Positions 1 through 11,341 of a stretch of DNA of 64,000 nucleotides are shown piece by piece; the first letter of the stretch is position 1, and each line of letters starts with the position of its first letter. A program made the position numbers and the translations under genes. The stretch is taken from positions 1 to 64,000 of the forward strand of contig CATKHK010000040.1 in assembly GCA_949751835.1 (NCBI GenBank). The letters run 5' to 3'. The DNA is from Blepharisma japonicum. Lineage: Eukaryota > Ciliophora > Heterotrichea > Heterotrichida > Blepharismidae. Below the pieces are notes generated by a model. The model did no database searches, had not been told where the DNA came from, and saw only the letters and a program-made list of their open reading frames with translations.

Positions 1-210
1 GTTAGAGTCAGCGCATACTGTGCAAGTGGAACTAGAGGTGTCATAATAATATCCATCCTTACAAGTATCACAAGTGGTTGCGGTGGTGCAAGTTTTGCAG
101 TTAGAGTCACCGCATGTTTTACAAGTGGAACTAGAGGTGTCATAATAATATCCATCCTTACACGTGTCACAAGTAGTTTCGATGCTACAAATTTCGCAGT
201 TAGAATCTGA
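1..210 (-). repeat. 99-bp coding tandem repeat
   Basis: The motif gttagagtca recurs at 1, 100 and (as gttagaatct) 199, giving a 99-bp period, i.e. 33 codons. The first two units differ at only a few positions and the third is more diverged. The array encodes the Cys-rich repeats of the flanking gene and continues beyond the window. Confidence 0.85.
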
Positions 211-729
211 GCATGTCAAACGTCTTTCTGCCTTGGATGACTCATTTCTTTTTCTTCCATAGTAGCTAACTTCACTTTTGGTGAGATTCTGGATTAGCAT
301 GTCTGATACTTCAGGCTCAGCATTATCTGATTCTCTTTCACTTTCAACTCTATCTTTACTAATAGTGCTATCTTCAATTAGGTATTGGGTTGAGCTATCC
401 ACCTTTGCATTCTCTAGAATTGATAGATTAGTTGAATTGTTTCATTCCCCATGATAAATAACACCTTCTTGGGTCTGATGCTGGGAGGACTGAGTTTGAG
501 ATTTAGATTTAGCTTTACCTGATTTTATTTCATTTCCTTCAACTTCGCCATCCAGGTGAGAGACGATGTCATTTTGGATCGAGTGATGGACGGTTTCTGG
601 GCTTGAGCCGGGTGAGCTAGGGACAAAGTTGAAGTTTGGTAAGCTTTTGTCTGGGTCTTGAGCGTCTTGGCCGACAGCATAGAGTAGCTGAACGGCAAGA
701 AGAGTTAAAGACATCAAAAGCTTTGACAT
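1..729 (-). CDS. Secreted/surface Cys-rich repeat protein, 5' part only
   Basis: The gene starts at the ATG at 727-729 and runs off the left edge, so only the first 243 codons are present. The first ~20 residues (MSKLLMSLTLLAVQLLYAVG) are a clear signal peptide. A low-complexity Ser/Gln/Glu-rich stalk follows to about residue 175, and then 33-residue Cys repeats of the type C-D-T-C-K-D-G-Y-Y-Y-D-T-S-S-S-T-C begin. This resembles the furin-like/growth-factor-receptor Cys-rich repeats common in ciliate surface and secreted proteins. One in-frame TGA (442-444) is read as Trp. The repeats are almost identical at DNA level, so the array is recent or homogenised. Function is unknown; an extracellular or surface role is inferred from the signal peptide and the disulfide-type spacing. 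No membrane anchor is visible because the C-terminus is missing. Confidence 0.75.
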
Positions 730-1941
730 TTTTTATTATCCACTCAAAATTTAGTTTAAAAATGTTTAAATTAGAGAGTTTTAGAATTATCATAGCCACT
801 AATATTTAGTTTATGAAATTTAGGATTGAAAGTCAAAAAACTAAGAGTAAATTGTAGCGAGTATTAATAAATTAGTGTAAATAAAAGGAAGCTTTATAAT
901 TTTTCTTTTGGCCCTTAAAATTCAAATTGTAATCATCTTTAGCCTCACAAACCTGACTACGAGTATCTGTAGCTTGCCCAATTGAAGCAACCTTGAATTT
1001 AAGTGCTTCTTTCTAACTAGCTGAATGGTGAAGCTTGACTATTCCAAGCGCATTTTGTATTTTATAATTTTTCTTTGAATAGTTAACATAAAATTATGAA
1101 TTTGTGCTTAATTATCTGGATTTATTTAATTAGATATCCTACTTGATCTAATTAATAATCTGCATTAAAGATAAAATAGCAGATTATATAAAGCAATTTT
1201 TTGTGCTACTCTTAAACTATTGAATCATAGATTATGATTTACGACATCTTTTAAACTTAAGAGGATTCTTATCACAATTTATCATCTTATCTATCTTGCA
1301 TTAGCAGATGTAGCATCGCTTAATGTACTCTGGAATTTCTTTTTCTCTATGATCTGAAAAGGTTAAAAAGACGAGTCTAGAAGCAAATGAAATGCTTGCA
1401 AATTATTCAAATATGGTTGTAAATGTCATGAATAGTTTAATATTGCTTAGAATTAAACTTAAAATTGGGAAATTTTTCTTAAAAGCTCTTTGCCTGAAAA
1501 TAAGATTGCTTAGATTATTAATCTACTAAATTTATGGATTTAAGAATTTATTTTTCCTTAAAGGAAGAAGTATAACTTATTTCAAAATAAAAATTTTATT
1601 TGCGAATTTATAATTTTGGGCTAAAGGAAGAAGAAGATTATGTTATATGGAAGTAAAATCATTTAAAGACATATTAGCTATTTTTCAATTCAATCTAAAG
1701 CAGCTTAAGGTTATGTTAAGAACCAATTAAAGCTATTATAAAATTAAAGGAGAGTAAAAAAATTCAAAAAAAAATCACAGATTGGTTTTATCTCATTCAA
1801 AATGCTCTAAATCCATGATTATAAAGTAACAGCTTAGATCACTCTAATAATCAGCAATAGCAAGGGTCTAAATATAAGTGAATGATGGTTAGTAATCAAA
1901 TAAAAATGCTAAAATGTCTAAGGTGATTCTCTAGCTTTAAA

Positions 1942-1964
1942 AATAATAATAATAATAATAATAA
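1942..1964. repeat. (AAT)n microsatellite
   Basis: About seven to eight uninterrupted AAT units inside the AT-rich spacer. They give rise to a spurious poly-Ile/Tyr open frame. Confidence 0.85.
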
Positions 1965-2418
1965 AAATAAAATTGGCATGAAAGCATGAATTAAAATTAT
2001 ATGATATCACTGCTATGCAATTATAAGGTTTTTTCTCAAATATTAACAAAGGAAATATGTGTTTGAATTTTAAAACCTTATAATTTAAATGGTGGACTTT
2101 CAGTTTGTATTTGGAATCATAAATCAAAATTCTTGATTAAAATTAATTAATCTTTAAAATGAAATTGACTAGAGCTCAAATATTCTCTCACAAGAATTTT
2201 ACATAATTTTTAATGACCTAAATCATTATTTCTCTCATAATTTATTTAAAAATAATGCTACCATTAACTTAAATTTTGAAAAGCCCACTGTCAGGATCCA
2301 AAGACCCTAAATCTTTCCATAATTCTTAACCACCTGCTTGCCAATTTAATAACCTACTCCCTAAACATTAGAAGGTTTGCATCACCACACCACAGCCAAT
2401 AGACCATATAGCTAAAAT

Positions 2419-2634
2419 TTAAAAATTAGAATTTTCGACCAGCTGGATTCTAAAGATAGAGCTATAAGCTTTGAACTCAATACCTACATCGCGTTGGGCA
2501 AATTCCTTATCTGACTTAGTGGATAATCTAGTTGCTGGAAGGACTCTTTTAACTTCGCGAATTGCCATCCCATAAGGAACCCAAATAAGAATTAAGCTGC
2601 TGCAGGTCAGTCCTGCATTGATACCTCATTTGCC
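2419..2634 (-). pseudogene. Possible small gene or coding relic
   Basis: This 71-codon open stretch lies between an in-frame TAG (2635-2637) and a TAA (2419-2421), in a patch clearly richer in GC than the flanking spacer. It contains one TGA read as Trp. The only ATG (2566-2568) would give a 49-residue basic peptide beginning MAIREVKRVLPATRL. Upstream of it the frame encodes a hydrophobic run (LTCSSLILIWVPYG) that looks like a membrane segment, but no start codon precedes it and no 15-nt intron could be found to supply one. It could be the decayed C-terminus of a small membrane protein, or chance. I do not recognise the family. Confidence 0.3.
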
Positions 2635-2967
2635 CTAGAATTAATTAAGCCCGAATACAATTATAGATGCCTATTCCCCTCTGCAAAAATTCTATTTCGT
2701 AAGTTGGCACAAATGTTATAGGAGCAAATCGATTTCTATGCAATTTTAAAATTATTTTAAAATAGCATAAATTAAGATTATCTATATAATTGCATTTTGA
2801 CTTAAGGCTTACTCTGTTATTTTTAGACAGTTAATCTGCATTGCAAGATTTTTATTTTTGGTTTAATTATATAAATAACTCTATAATGAGTGCTGGATAA
2901 ATACAAAAAATTATATTGGCTTCATCTGAATCTTTATCTCTTTTTAATCTTTCTTCAAACATCATAA

Positions 2968-5109
2968 ATGGAAATGATTAAAAAGAACGACCAAAAAACT
3001 CCAGACTCCTCCACACTAATCAGCAACGAGCAATCCCAACCTCCTTTAACCCACGACGACCGTATCCACACTCTAAAAAAACTTCAAAGTCTCCATTCCT
3101 CAAATTTTTACATATTTCACGAGAGCAAAATTAAAGATTCCTGGGATACCTCATTTATTTTCCATCCTAACCGATATTTTCGCATCATCTGAGACATTCT
3201 CATCCTCGGCTGCACTCTCTACCTTTCAATCTCAATTCCAGTTTTCATTTTTTTTGTCATTCCTGTTGAAGACGAGTGAGTTTACGTAGAGTTCGCAGTA
3301 CAAATTATGTTCATTCTCGATATTTTTGTATCACTCAATACTGGGTATTTTTATAAAGGTGCTTTAGTTATGATAAGGAAAATGATGGCAAAACATTACC
3401 TTGAAAAATGGCTATTCCTTGATTTATTGTCAAGCTTCCCATGGGTGTGACTTGTAACTGGCTCAGTTTTTGAGAACGAAAAGATCGTTTTTGAGGAAAA
3501 CACAAATACATTCAACTCAATCAAATTTTCAAGGATAATTAGGCTGCTTAAGCTACTGAAAATTTTGAAGATGGAAAAGGTGATTGTGGATATCGAGGAT
3601 TATTTTAAAAATCAGCTGGCTTCTATCTGGTTTTTATTTATTAAACTGCTTTCACGCGTTTTATTGATCGCACACTGAGCAGCTTGCTTGTTCTTCTATG
3701 TGAGTTATACAAACATTACAAAGCAAAGCGATAATTGGATCATGAATTATCAGATCCTTGTAGAAGATGAAGTGTCTAAGACAGAGTTTTACATTTCTTC
3801 AATGTATTGGGCTATCACAACAATGGTTTCAGTGGGTTATGGAGACCTTCATCCAACCTCAACTGTGGAAAGATTTTACGGGATTTTTGCAATGGTCTGC
3901 TTATCAGCTACATTTGTAAACATCATAGGGAATTTATCGTCATTAATATCAGCAGCAAGTGCAAAAGAAGATAAATATAGAATCATGATTCAAGCCATCA
4001 ACCGCTACATGAAAAAGAAAAAGCTATCCACAGATCTCCAATTCCGAGTCAGAAGCTATATTGACTATATGCATGAAGTCGACGTAGATTACGAATATGA
4101 TGAACAAAATATCATAGATTTGTTCAGCGGACCACTAAAAGATGAAATTTATGACCATCTTCATGGACATGTCATAAAATCCTGCATACTATTTAATAGT
4201 GGAATATTTTCGAAAGAATTAGTAATCCACCTCCCAAGATTGCTTACATATCAAGCTTACGCCCCTGAAGACTCAATATTTGAAGAAGGAGAAGCAAGCA
4301 GATCGCTTTATTTCATCATGTCAGGAGAAGTTGAAGTTTATCATCCAACTTCTAAAGCTTGCTATACAACTTTAGGCCATGATAAATATTTTGGAGAAAT
4401 CGGGTTTATTGTAGGTGCCCCACGCTGTGCATCAGTGAAATCCATGTCGTTTACTGAAGTGTTTTTGATGTCATTTCAGAGGTTTTACGACGTTCTCTGT
4501 GTTAATCCTGAAGATGATAAAGCTTTGATTTTGATGGGGAAAAAATGCAAAGACATGGATTATTCATCAATTCATGTTTCTTGCTATTTGTGTAAAACCC
4601 TTGGACATGTGGCAGCAAGATGCAAAAGCTTGATATTTAATTTGGATCAAGAACATACAAGGAATGTGTGGCTTGAAGGAAGGAAAATGAGAGGCAGGAA
4701 AATTCCGGTGAACCCTGAAGAATTGGTGAATAGGAGAAATAATAGAATTAGGGAAGGATTTTATGGATCATTCAATGATAAATTCGCTGCGTTGAACAGA
4801 TATAAAGATCATGATTCTTTAATCAGAAAAGTGGAGGATTATTATATGGACATAGATACCCCTTCTAATGCAACCCTTTTTAGAAAAGTAAGGCAAGATG
4901 AGTGGCAAAGCATGAGACAGTTTTCAGCGATTTATAAGATAACAGAGTCTGATGAAGAAAATGTAGAGGAAACAGTAAGGCAGCCTACATTTGATGTCTC
5001 ACTTATGGGGAATTCTATGAGAGTAGACCCATCGAAGCCATTTGAAATATCTTTAGTTGGAGAAAGCTCTCGCAGAGATGATGATACAAGAAGTGAAATA
5101 TTATACTAA
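2968..5109 (+). CDS. Cyclic-nucleotide-binding voltage-gated-type K+ channel
   Basis: This 713-residue channel of the HCN/CNG/KCNH superfamily is read through four in-frame TGA=Trp codons. The N-terminus is cytosolic and S1-S6 span about residues 70-330. S5 contains the H-W-A-A-C signature, whose Trp is TGA. The pore is T-T-M-V-S-V-G-Y-G-D (filter G-Y-G-D near residues 290-293), which predicts K+ selectivity. A C-linker and a cyclic-nucleotide-binding domain follow (about 410-525, with the F-G-E-I phosphate-binding segment and a downstream R). After the domain comes a CCHC knuckle, C539-x2-C542-x4-H547-x4-C552, and a phosphorylatable-looking tail. The likely role is a ciliary or plasma-membrane K+ conductance tuned by cGMP/cAMP. 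That fits the three guanylyl cyclase genes downstream, but the functional link is only an inference. S4 is short on Arg (SRIIRLLKLLKILK), so voltage dependence is uncertain. Confidence 0.9.
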
Positions 5110-5208
5110 TTGTAACCTATAGTTTTTTATATGATTTAAATGAGCTTTTTGACCTCATTGGGTAATTTTTCAAGAATTATTTATAAAAAAATAAAAAGAA
5201 GATTAAAC

Positions 5209-6405
5209 TTAGCAAGTTAAATTCTGCCTTGTATAATAAGAATCAATAGACCCAAGATAATGAATTATTGCAGCTGCAAGCACAAAACAGTGCCAAATAT
5301 TATGAGAGTTTCCGATAAAGTCCAGTTTGCCAGGACAAAATCTTTCAGGGATTCTGAAAATATAAATCATCACCCCAATGATATAGCACAAAGCCATACC
5401 CATATAATACAATAAGGAAGTCCCAAAATCTAAAGCATCAGGTCTGAATATGCCTTACATAAAAAATAAGTTTAAGCAAGGAATCAATCCAAGAAGCCCC
5501 AACATCAAAAACGTAGTACCACGAAGCCATCTCCATTTCGGCTTACTAAAACATGGAGTAAAGCTTGAAAAAAAGACCAAGAGAGCACATACCGATATCC
5601 CAACCAAATAAGCAATAACTAATTCTAAATATAAATTACCTTCATGGCAATAGTAAATGTAATAAATCACAGGATAAAATGACCCTGCAATCAAAATTGA
5701 GATACCTGCGTAGTCCAATGTGCTCGAAAATTTGTAAACCTTGTAGGAATGTGCACAAAATAAATGGTAAAATGAAGAACAAAATAGACAGATCATAGCT
5801 GAGACCACAAACACATAGATCGGCCAACGTGACAAATAATGCTCAGGATTTGTAAAGTCACTCTGCAGTCCAAAGAAAACATAGTCTCTCATGTCAATTT
5901 TTTGAATTACGAAAAGTCGATATTCCTCGATCTTTTGAGAAATAATTTCTTTTATCTCATAAGAGCTCAATAAAGCTGACTGACTCTCGATAACATAGAT
6001 AACTTCTTTCTCCCAGTCTCCCACAAAGGCGTGGACCTTGCTACTCAAGAGTTCCCAAGTCGATAATCCATAGTATCAACTGTTGCTAAATGCTTCTCTT
6101 AAAATTTGGAGAAGCTGGGTTCTGCTTAATTGAATGCCAATACTTTCAGCAATATCTAAAAATTCAATTGAGTACCACAGGAGGAATAAAAATACAAAAA
6201 GCCCAATCAGGTGAGTTCAGATATTGACTGACTCATTATGGCACATGAACAAACTTTTGAGGATTCTTTTGGTTGTGCTGAAATTGATGCGATATCCTGA
6301 GTGAATGAATTCGTTGTCCTTCAAAAATGTGTGAGTATTGTCCAACGCTCCGATAGTGTGAGTCTCAGAAGTTTGCAAATCCTGCTGTAACTCAGAAATA
6401 TTCAT
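5209..6405 (-). CDS. PAQR / hemolysin-III family 7-TM receptor
   Basis: The gene has two exons, 6405-5459 and 5443-5209, joined across a 15-nt intron to give 393 residues. It belongs to the PAQR (adiponectin/progestin receptor, hemolysin III) family. Visible hallmarks are S-x3-H in S-S-F-Y-H-L-F-C-A-H-S, L-D-Y-A-G-I-S, and the C-terminal H-N-I-W-H...H-Y pair that co-ordinates zinc. An additional membrane segment (H-L-I-G-L-F-V-F-L-F-L-L) follows residue 62, then an acidic loop of about 100 residues that is unusual in length for the family. Two Trp codons are TGA. Without removing the intron the protein would stop before TM6-TM7 and lose the second zinc site, so the splice is well supported. 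PAQRs act as membrane receptors or ceramidase-like hydrolases; the ligand is unknown here. Confidence 0.9.
5444..5458 (-). other. 15-nt spliceosomal intron
   Basis: On the coding strand the intron is GTAAGGCATATTCAG. Retention gives an immediate in-frame TAA. Removal joins AT to A (Ile) and restores the conserved PAQR C-terminus. It has A at position 10. Confidence 0.9.
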
Positions 6406-6609
6406 ATTAAATTTTTATAATAAAAATTAAATTACCACTTTTTTAGTTAGTATAGGAATAAAAAAGTTGAATTAAAGGTTTAAATGTGTGGAGGATTGAT
6501 GACCTATATTTGCTCATCTTTAGTCAGATAGAATTTCAATATGAAGTTTTATTTAAATTAAATTCACCAAAAATCTAGAGATAAAAATATTAGATAATAA
6601 GAGCTTAGA

Positions 6610-9249
6610 TTAGGGTAGAAACTTGTCTCTGAATTTCCACATTTTAACTGTTTTGTCAGAGCTTGCTGAGCTGAAATAGACACCAGAATGCGAAAGAGAA
6701 AGACATGTCACTCCTCTTAAGTGACTGTCCAGTCTTTCAGCTTCTTTTTGGTCTTCAATGTCCCATATTCTTATACTTTTATCATCACTTCCTGAAATAA
6801 GATGCTTCCCTGAAGGCAAAAATAAAATTGAATTTACTCTTAATTTATGGCCAGCAAATGATCTAAATACTTCTTTTGTTTCAATAACCCGAATTCTTAT
6901 AATCTTGTCCTCACCTACTGAAGCTAATAACCTTCCACATGGAGAGTACATAACCTGGTAAACTGCACAGCTTTCTCTTGCAAATGCTTCTTGCGAGTAT
7001 TCATAATTGTTAACATCATGTATAAAGATTGTTTTATCTGAGCTGCCAGAAGCAAGAAAATTACCACACGGAGAGTAGCATAATGAATTGACATCCGATT
7101 TGTGTGTGTAATACGTATGAATTGTGGAATACCTATTTTCTTTACTCCAAATCATTATTGTCTTGTCAGCACTTCCTGTTGCAAAGTTGATAGAATTTGG
7201 ACTAAAGCATATTGACTTGATTGCTTTCCAATGCCCACTGTAGACACTAAAGAAACTAGCATCACTGACATTTCAGATATTAACTGTACTCTCTGTCACT
7301 GAACCTGAACTGAACAATGAGGAATTATCCATTCAATCACTGAAAGAAGTTACCAGGACTTGTGCATCATTTTTTGTAAACGCTATGCATGTGCTGTATG
7401 TCTCATCACTAGCAGTATTTAGCAGCTTAAAATTGTTCATATTCCAAAACTTTATTGCTTTGTCTTTCCCACAAGTCGCAAAAATTGCATCATTATGAGA
7501 AATTGCTACAGAAGTAACCCAGTTTTTATGTCCTTCAAATTGTCCATTCTTAATTCAACTATCAAAGTTTCACACTCTTATTTTGCAATCACTGCTCCCA
7601 GAAATTAACAAATCCTTATTTGGGTGGAAACAAACCGAGTTTACAGCTTTATCATGAAAAAATTCCCTAGCATTTCTATTTGTTTCTAAATCCCAAATGA
7701 TTATTTTATTATCATTTCCAGCTGATGCCAAATATTTCCCACAAGGAGAAAACGTCACAGAATTGACATCACTTTTATGCTCTTCAAAGATTTGTGTATC
7801 TTTCATAGTCTTTATTTCTCATAAAACAACTTTTCTTTTATTAGCAGAAGCAAAATATTTCCCACAAGGACTAAAGCAAACACTTTTTATATCTTTCACA
7901 ACATTACATTTGCCTATTTCTCTCTCTTTTTCGATATCCCAAATTTTTATTGACTCAATAAAACTAGCTGAGGCAAGAAATCTCCCACATGGCGAAAGCG
8001 ATAGAGATCGGATCCCATAACGGTGACCTTTTAATATTTTGGTGGTTTGGTCATTCTCATAATCCCATCATTTGATAACTCACTCTGAACTACTTGAAAT
8101 TACATATTTATCACATAAAGAAAATATTGCACAATAAACATTGGATTTGTGGCCAGCATATTGATGAATTTGTTTTGAGTTTTCTCAGTCCCAAACCCTA
8201 ACTGTCTGATCATATGAGCCTGAAACTAGTAATTTCCTATTATGAGAGAAAGAAACAGAGGATATTGAATTTGTGTGCCCGTTGAGCCTTTTAATAATTT
8301 CTTGAGTATTTAAATTTCATATTAATATAAATGGTTTTGCACCTCCTGATACTATAAAGTTTCCACAACTTGAAATAGCAACTGTGTTAATAAAGTCTTC
8401 ATGGCCAATTAAGGAAATCTGCCCGAAATTAACGTTTTCCATCATAGCATTTTTGAAATTTAGATTATATAAGCTGGAATGAGAAAAATTGGTGTTGCTT
8501 AAATCACAATGTTCAAAATTAGTTCCAACAATTAATGCTTCTGAGAAATTTGCATACGGTATCTTGGCATTGCTTAAATCCTTATAATTAAACGAGAAAT
8601 CTGATGCATTTAAAATTGTTGCTGCATTGCTTGCTGCTATAGAAATACCTTGGATTTCTTTTGACATGAGTAAAATATTGAATAGCTGGAGTTTCAATTC
8701 ATTTGTTAGTAATTCTTTTAAATGCATACAAATTTGCTTTTTATTGCTAAATTTAATATGATTAAAATAGCTTTTCTGCAGAATTTCTCTATTGTTTCAT
8801 TTTGGAGTGTCTATACATATTTTTTTTGCGACTATCTGCTCAATCTGATTTGCGCTGACTGGCTTATAATTCATATCCAAACCCAAAAGTTTATTTTTCT
8901 TTATTTCTCCTTCAGTATTTTTATTTATATTTTGATACTTTATTAAAATATCTGCTGAATGGCGAGCTGTTTTATTTCTTTTCTCTATTTTTGGAGTGTA
9001 AGAGTTCAATAAATGTATATATTTAAAGATCTGAGTATCAAGGGAAGTAATTTCTTTATCAAGCACAGCTTCCATTTCTGTGTCCATATGATGAGGTTGA
9101 TAACTTGAAGTTAATTTTATATGGTTTCTTGAGCAGATATTGTCGGCATGCAGGCTATTATGAATTTCGCAAAGTAAAATTCCATTATCGGTGCATGCAC
9201 AGAGATACTTTGGGCACTCTAAGCAGTTTATAGTTCCACAATACAGCAT
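6610..9249 (-). CDS. B-box-like / pentapeptide-repeat / WD40 fusion protein
   Basis: One uninterrupted frame (TGA=Trp at many sites) encodes 879 residues. Residues 1-45 hold a Cys/His-rich module (C-x-x-x-x-C-x-x-C...C-x-C...C-x-x-H...H...C..H) resembling a B-box zinc finger, followed by a helical/coiled segment to about residue 120. Residues ~214-276 are pentapeptide repeats (A-D/N-F-S style: N-A-S-D-F, L-S-N-A-K, Y-A-N-F, T-N-F-E-H, L-S-N-T-N-F, V-N-F-G-Q). From about residue 280 to the end there are roughly 12-14 WD40 blades with S-P-C-G-K/R and I-x-I-W-D signatures. The order B-box + pentapeptide solenoid + two propellers suggests a scaffold protein. Repeated S-P-C-G motifs make neighbouring blades similar, implying internal expansion. 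A specific partner cannot be named. Confidence 0.85.
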
Positions 9250-10130
9250 ATTTATAATAATGCTCTATTTTATGTAACTGGCTTTTTAAATAATGAAATT
9301 TATATTAATTCCTTATATTGAATAATTTGTGAGCATAAAGTAATTGTGAATAACATCACTAAGGAGATCTTTTTGGAACTGATGATTTGCTAAGAGCAAT
9401 AAAACCTTATATTCGACACCGGATACTTGAAAGGAATTTCTTTACAGAGCTCTGTATGAGATAGAGGAAAAGATAATTAAGAGTTCGAAAATTATTTAAA
9501 AGATCAGGCAATAATTTCTAATGGCGATAAGTTAAAATTTAAGTCATTTGCTTAAAAATTTTATTTTAGTAATTTTAGTGTTTCTTTATTAAAATAGGGT
9601 TGCCATTAACTATCATTTTTATTCGTACAGCATTATATAAATACCTTTATTGTGAAGTTTATCTTTTCAAATATGTATCATCCTTTTCAAAAATTATAAA
9701 TTATTCGCTTTTGGCCTACATCGAATGAGGAATGTGTGAGTAGGTGTTTTATTGATGATCATATAATGCAGTTTATAGAGTTATAGTGTTCAGCCTGAGT
9801 ATTTATGCTAGAAAAGAAATTTTTATTGAAATGTTGGATAATTTTTGAAGGTTATTTTAATTGAAGGAAAGAGAAAAATGCTGAGAAATTCAGGGATAAA
9901 ATATTAATAAAATAAAATAAATAAATTATTCGCATGCTAAGAATGACTTCACAAACCAAACAAAAAGAAAGCTATCCAAAGACTATATCTTATTATAGGT
10001 TCTTATTGTTTAATTTTAAAATTTGTTTATATCTACTAAATTTATTGCATTTCAAATCTTCTTTATTATGACAGAGCTACAATTAGAATCACACATTTAT
10101 TCGAACATATTTGTGCTTTAAAACTGTTAA
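9250..10130. other. Divergent intergenic region
   Basis: About 880 bp separate two divergently transcribed genes (the WD40 fusion on minus and PP2C on plus), so it must contain both promoters. It is AT-rich, with no recognisable RNA gene or repeat. A short open stretch of 33 codons (9363-9464, plus) and another around 9690-9910 look faintly coding, but such lengths are expected by chance. Confidence 0.5.
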
Positions 10131-11330
10131 ATGGGATCATGCTACAACAGACCTTCTCGTAAGGAAATACGAATTGTTCCAACAGCAATTCCATCAACAA
10201 ATCAAAATCCTAATGTTGGCCGTCAAAGACTTTCAATTTTATCAACACCAAATATTTCTCAAAATTCCCTTGAAGGGAATCTTGAAATATTGGCACAACT
10301 TCACTCATCATCACAAAGTAGACCACCAACTGAAGGCAAAACCGAACAAGGCAGCTTATTTTTGATAAAAGAACGATATATCGTAGAAAGTAAAAATGAG
10401 CCGAAACGCCAAGATAGTTTTGACGAAAAATGATCACGAATCACGGGCAACAAAACTCACATAGATTTCTTATATCGTCTTGGGATCTCAGTTACCTGCA
10501 AAAAAGGCTTAAAACCAGAAAGCCCTAACCAAGATGACTACTGCATCGCCATCGATGGTCCTTCATTTCTTTTAGGTGTATTTGACGGGCATGGATTCTT
10601 CGGCCATGATGTATCCAATTTTGTGCACAGCTTGATGCCTGTAGTTATATTTTCAAATCCTAACTGAGCACTGCACCCTGAGCAAGTGATGAAAGAAGTT
10701 TTTTCCCAATGCAACCAAAGCTTGATTAACACTTGTAATTATCAAGATACAAAATTTGACTGTGAGTACTCAGGGACTACAGCTACTCTGGTACATTATA
10801 GAGAGCACAAGCTTTTTATTGCTCATGTAGGCGACTCCAGAGCTGTGATAGCAAGAAGAAAAGGCTCTTCCTTAATACCAATTGAGCTGACCCCAGACCA
10901 CAAGCCTGAAAATCTCAACGAAAAAGAAAGAATTGAGAAATCTGGAGGCGAAGTTAGAAAACAGTCAAGGGAACACCCTTTTAGAGTCTATGTAAAAGGA
11001 AAAGATTACCCTGGTCTTGGAATGAGCAGAGCAATAGGTGACACATCAGCTCAATCTATAGGTGTATCATGCGAGCCTGAGTTTTCAGAATACAAGCTCG
11101 ATGAAGAAGATGAATTTGTACTAGTTTGCAGCGACGGGATTTGGGAATTTATAAGCAACCAAGAAGCTGTCGATCTCATAGACGCAAATTCCAAAAGCAT
11201 TAAGAAAGCACCTGAAAAACTTGCAGAGCTTGCTTGGAACAGATGAAGCGAGCATGAACGAGGAGTCGTTGATGATATCACAGTAATTCTTGCTTATATT
11301 CCTAAGCAATTACAGACTGACTGTATCTAA
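10131..11330 (+). CDS. PP2C-family protein phosphatase
   Basis: This 399-residue PPM/PP2C Ser/Thr phosphatase is read through three TGA=Trp codons. Metal-binding and family motifs are all present: D-D-Y in N-Q-D-D-Y-C (motif 1), G-V-F-D-G-H-G-F-F-G (motif 2), S-G-T-T-A-T, H-V-G-D-S-R-A-V, L-T-P-D-H-K-P, G-L-G-M-S-R-A-I-G-D, V-C-S-D-G-I-W-E-F and the final D-D-I-T-V-I. It should therefore be an active Mg/Mn-dependent phosphatase. The N-terminus M-G-S-C-Y fits N-myristoylation plus palmitoylation, so it is probably membrane-tethered. About 110 residues of Ser/Gln-rich sequence precede the catalytic core. It ends only 11 bp from the convergent ARID gene. Counter-regulation of the nearby CDPK-type signalling is plausible but unproven. 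Confidence 0.93.
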
Positions 11331-11341
11331 TTAACTTAACC

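Larger units (their letters stand above)
730..2967. other. Long AT-rich spacer
   Basis: About 2.2 kb lie between the secreted Cys-rich gene and the K+ channel gene. Most of it is very AT-rich, with TAA/TAG in all frames at about the density expected from composition. It holds an (AAT)n microsatellite at 1942-1964 and a GC-richer island at about 2280-2720, described separately. A 46-codon open stretch on the minus strand (872-1012) reads as protein-like, but that length is expected by chance here. No RNA gene was recognised. The last ~100 bases must hold the promoter of the channel gene. Confidence 0.5.

Noticed and set aside
1-210. CRISPR-like direct repeats
   Set aside because: The units are contiguous 99-bp coding repeats without spacers, in a eukaryotic gene with a signal peptide.
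1918-2127. 69-residue minus-strand ORF
   Set aside because: It depends on an (AAT)n microsatellite (poly-Ile) and AT-rich sequence; no coding character.
872-2400. The minus strand of the first spacer, read with TAA and TAG as Gln, gives one seamless protein-like frame of several hundred codons
   Set aside because: With no stop codon left every frame is open. Counting TAA+TAG in this frame gives roughly 6%, just what the AT content predicts, so there is no depletion of stops and no evidence for a second code.
5209-6048. PAQR gene truncated by a stop before the last two membrane helices
   Set aside because: The TAA lies inside a 15-nt GT..AG intron; splicing restores the conserved C-terminus.
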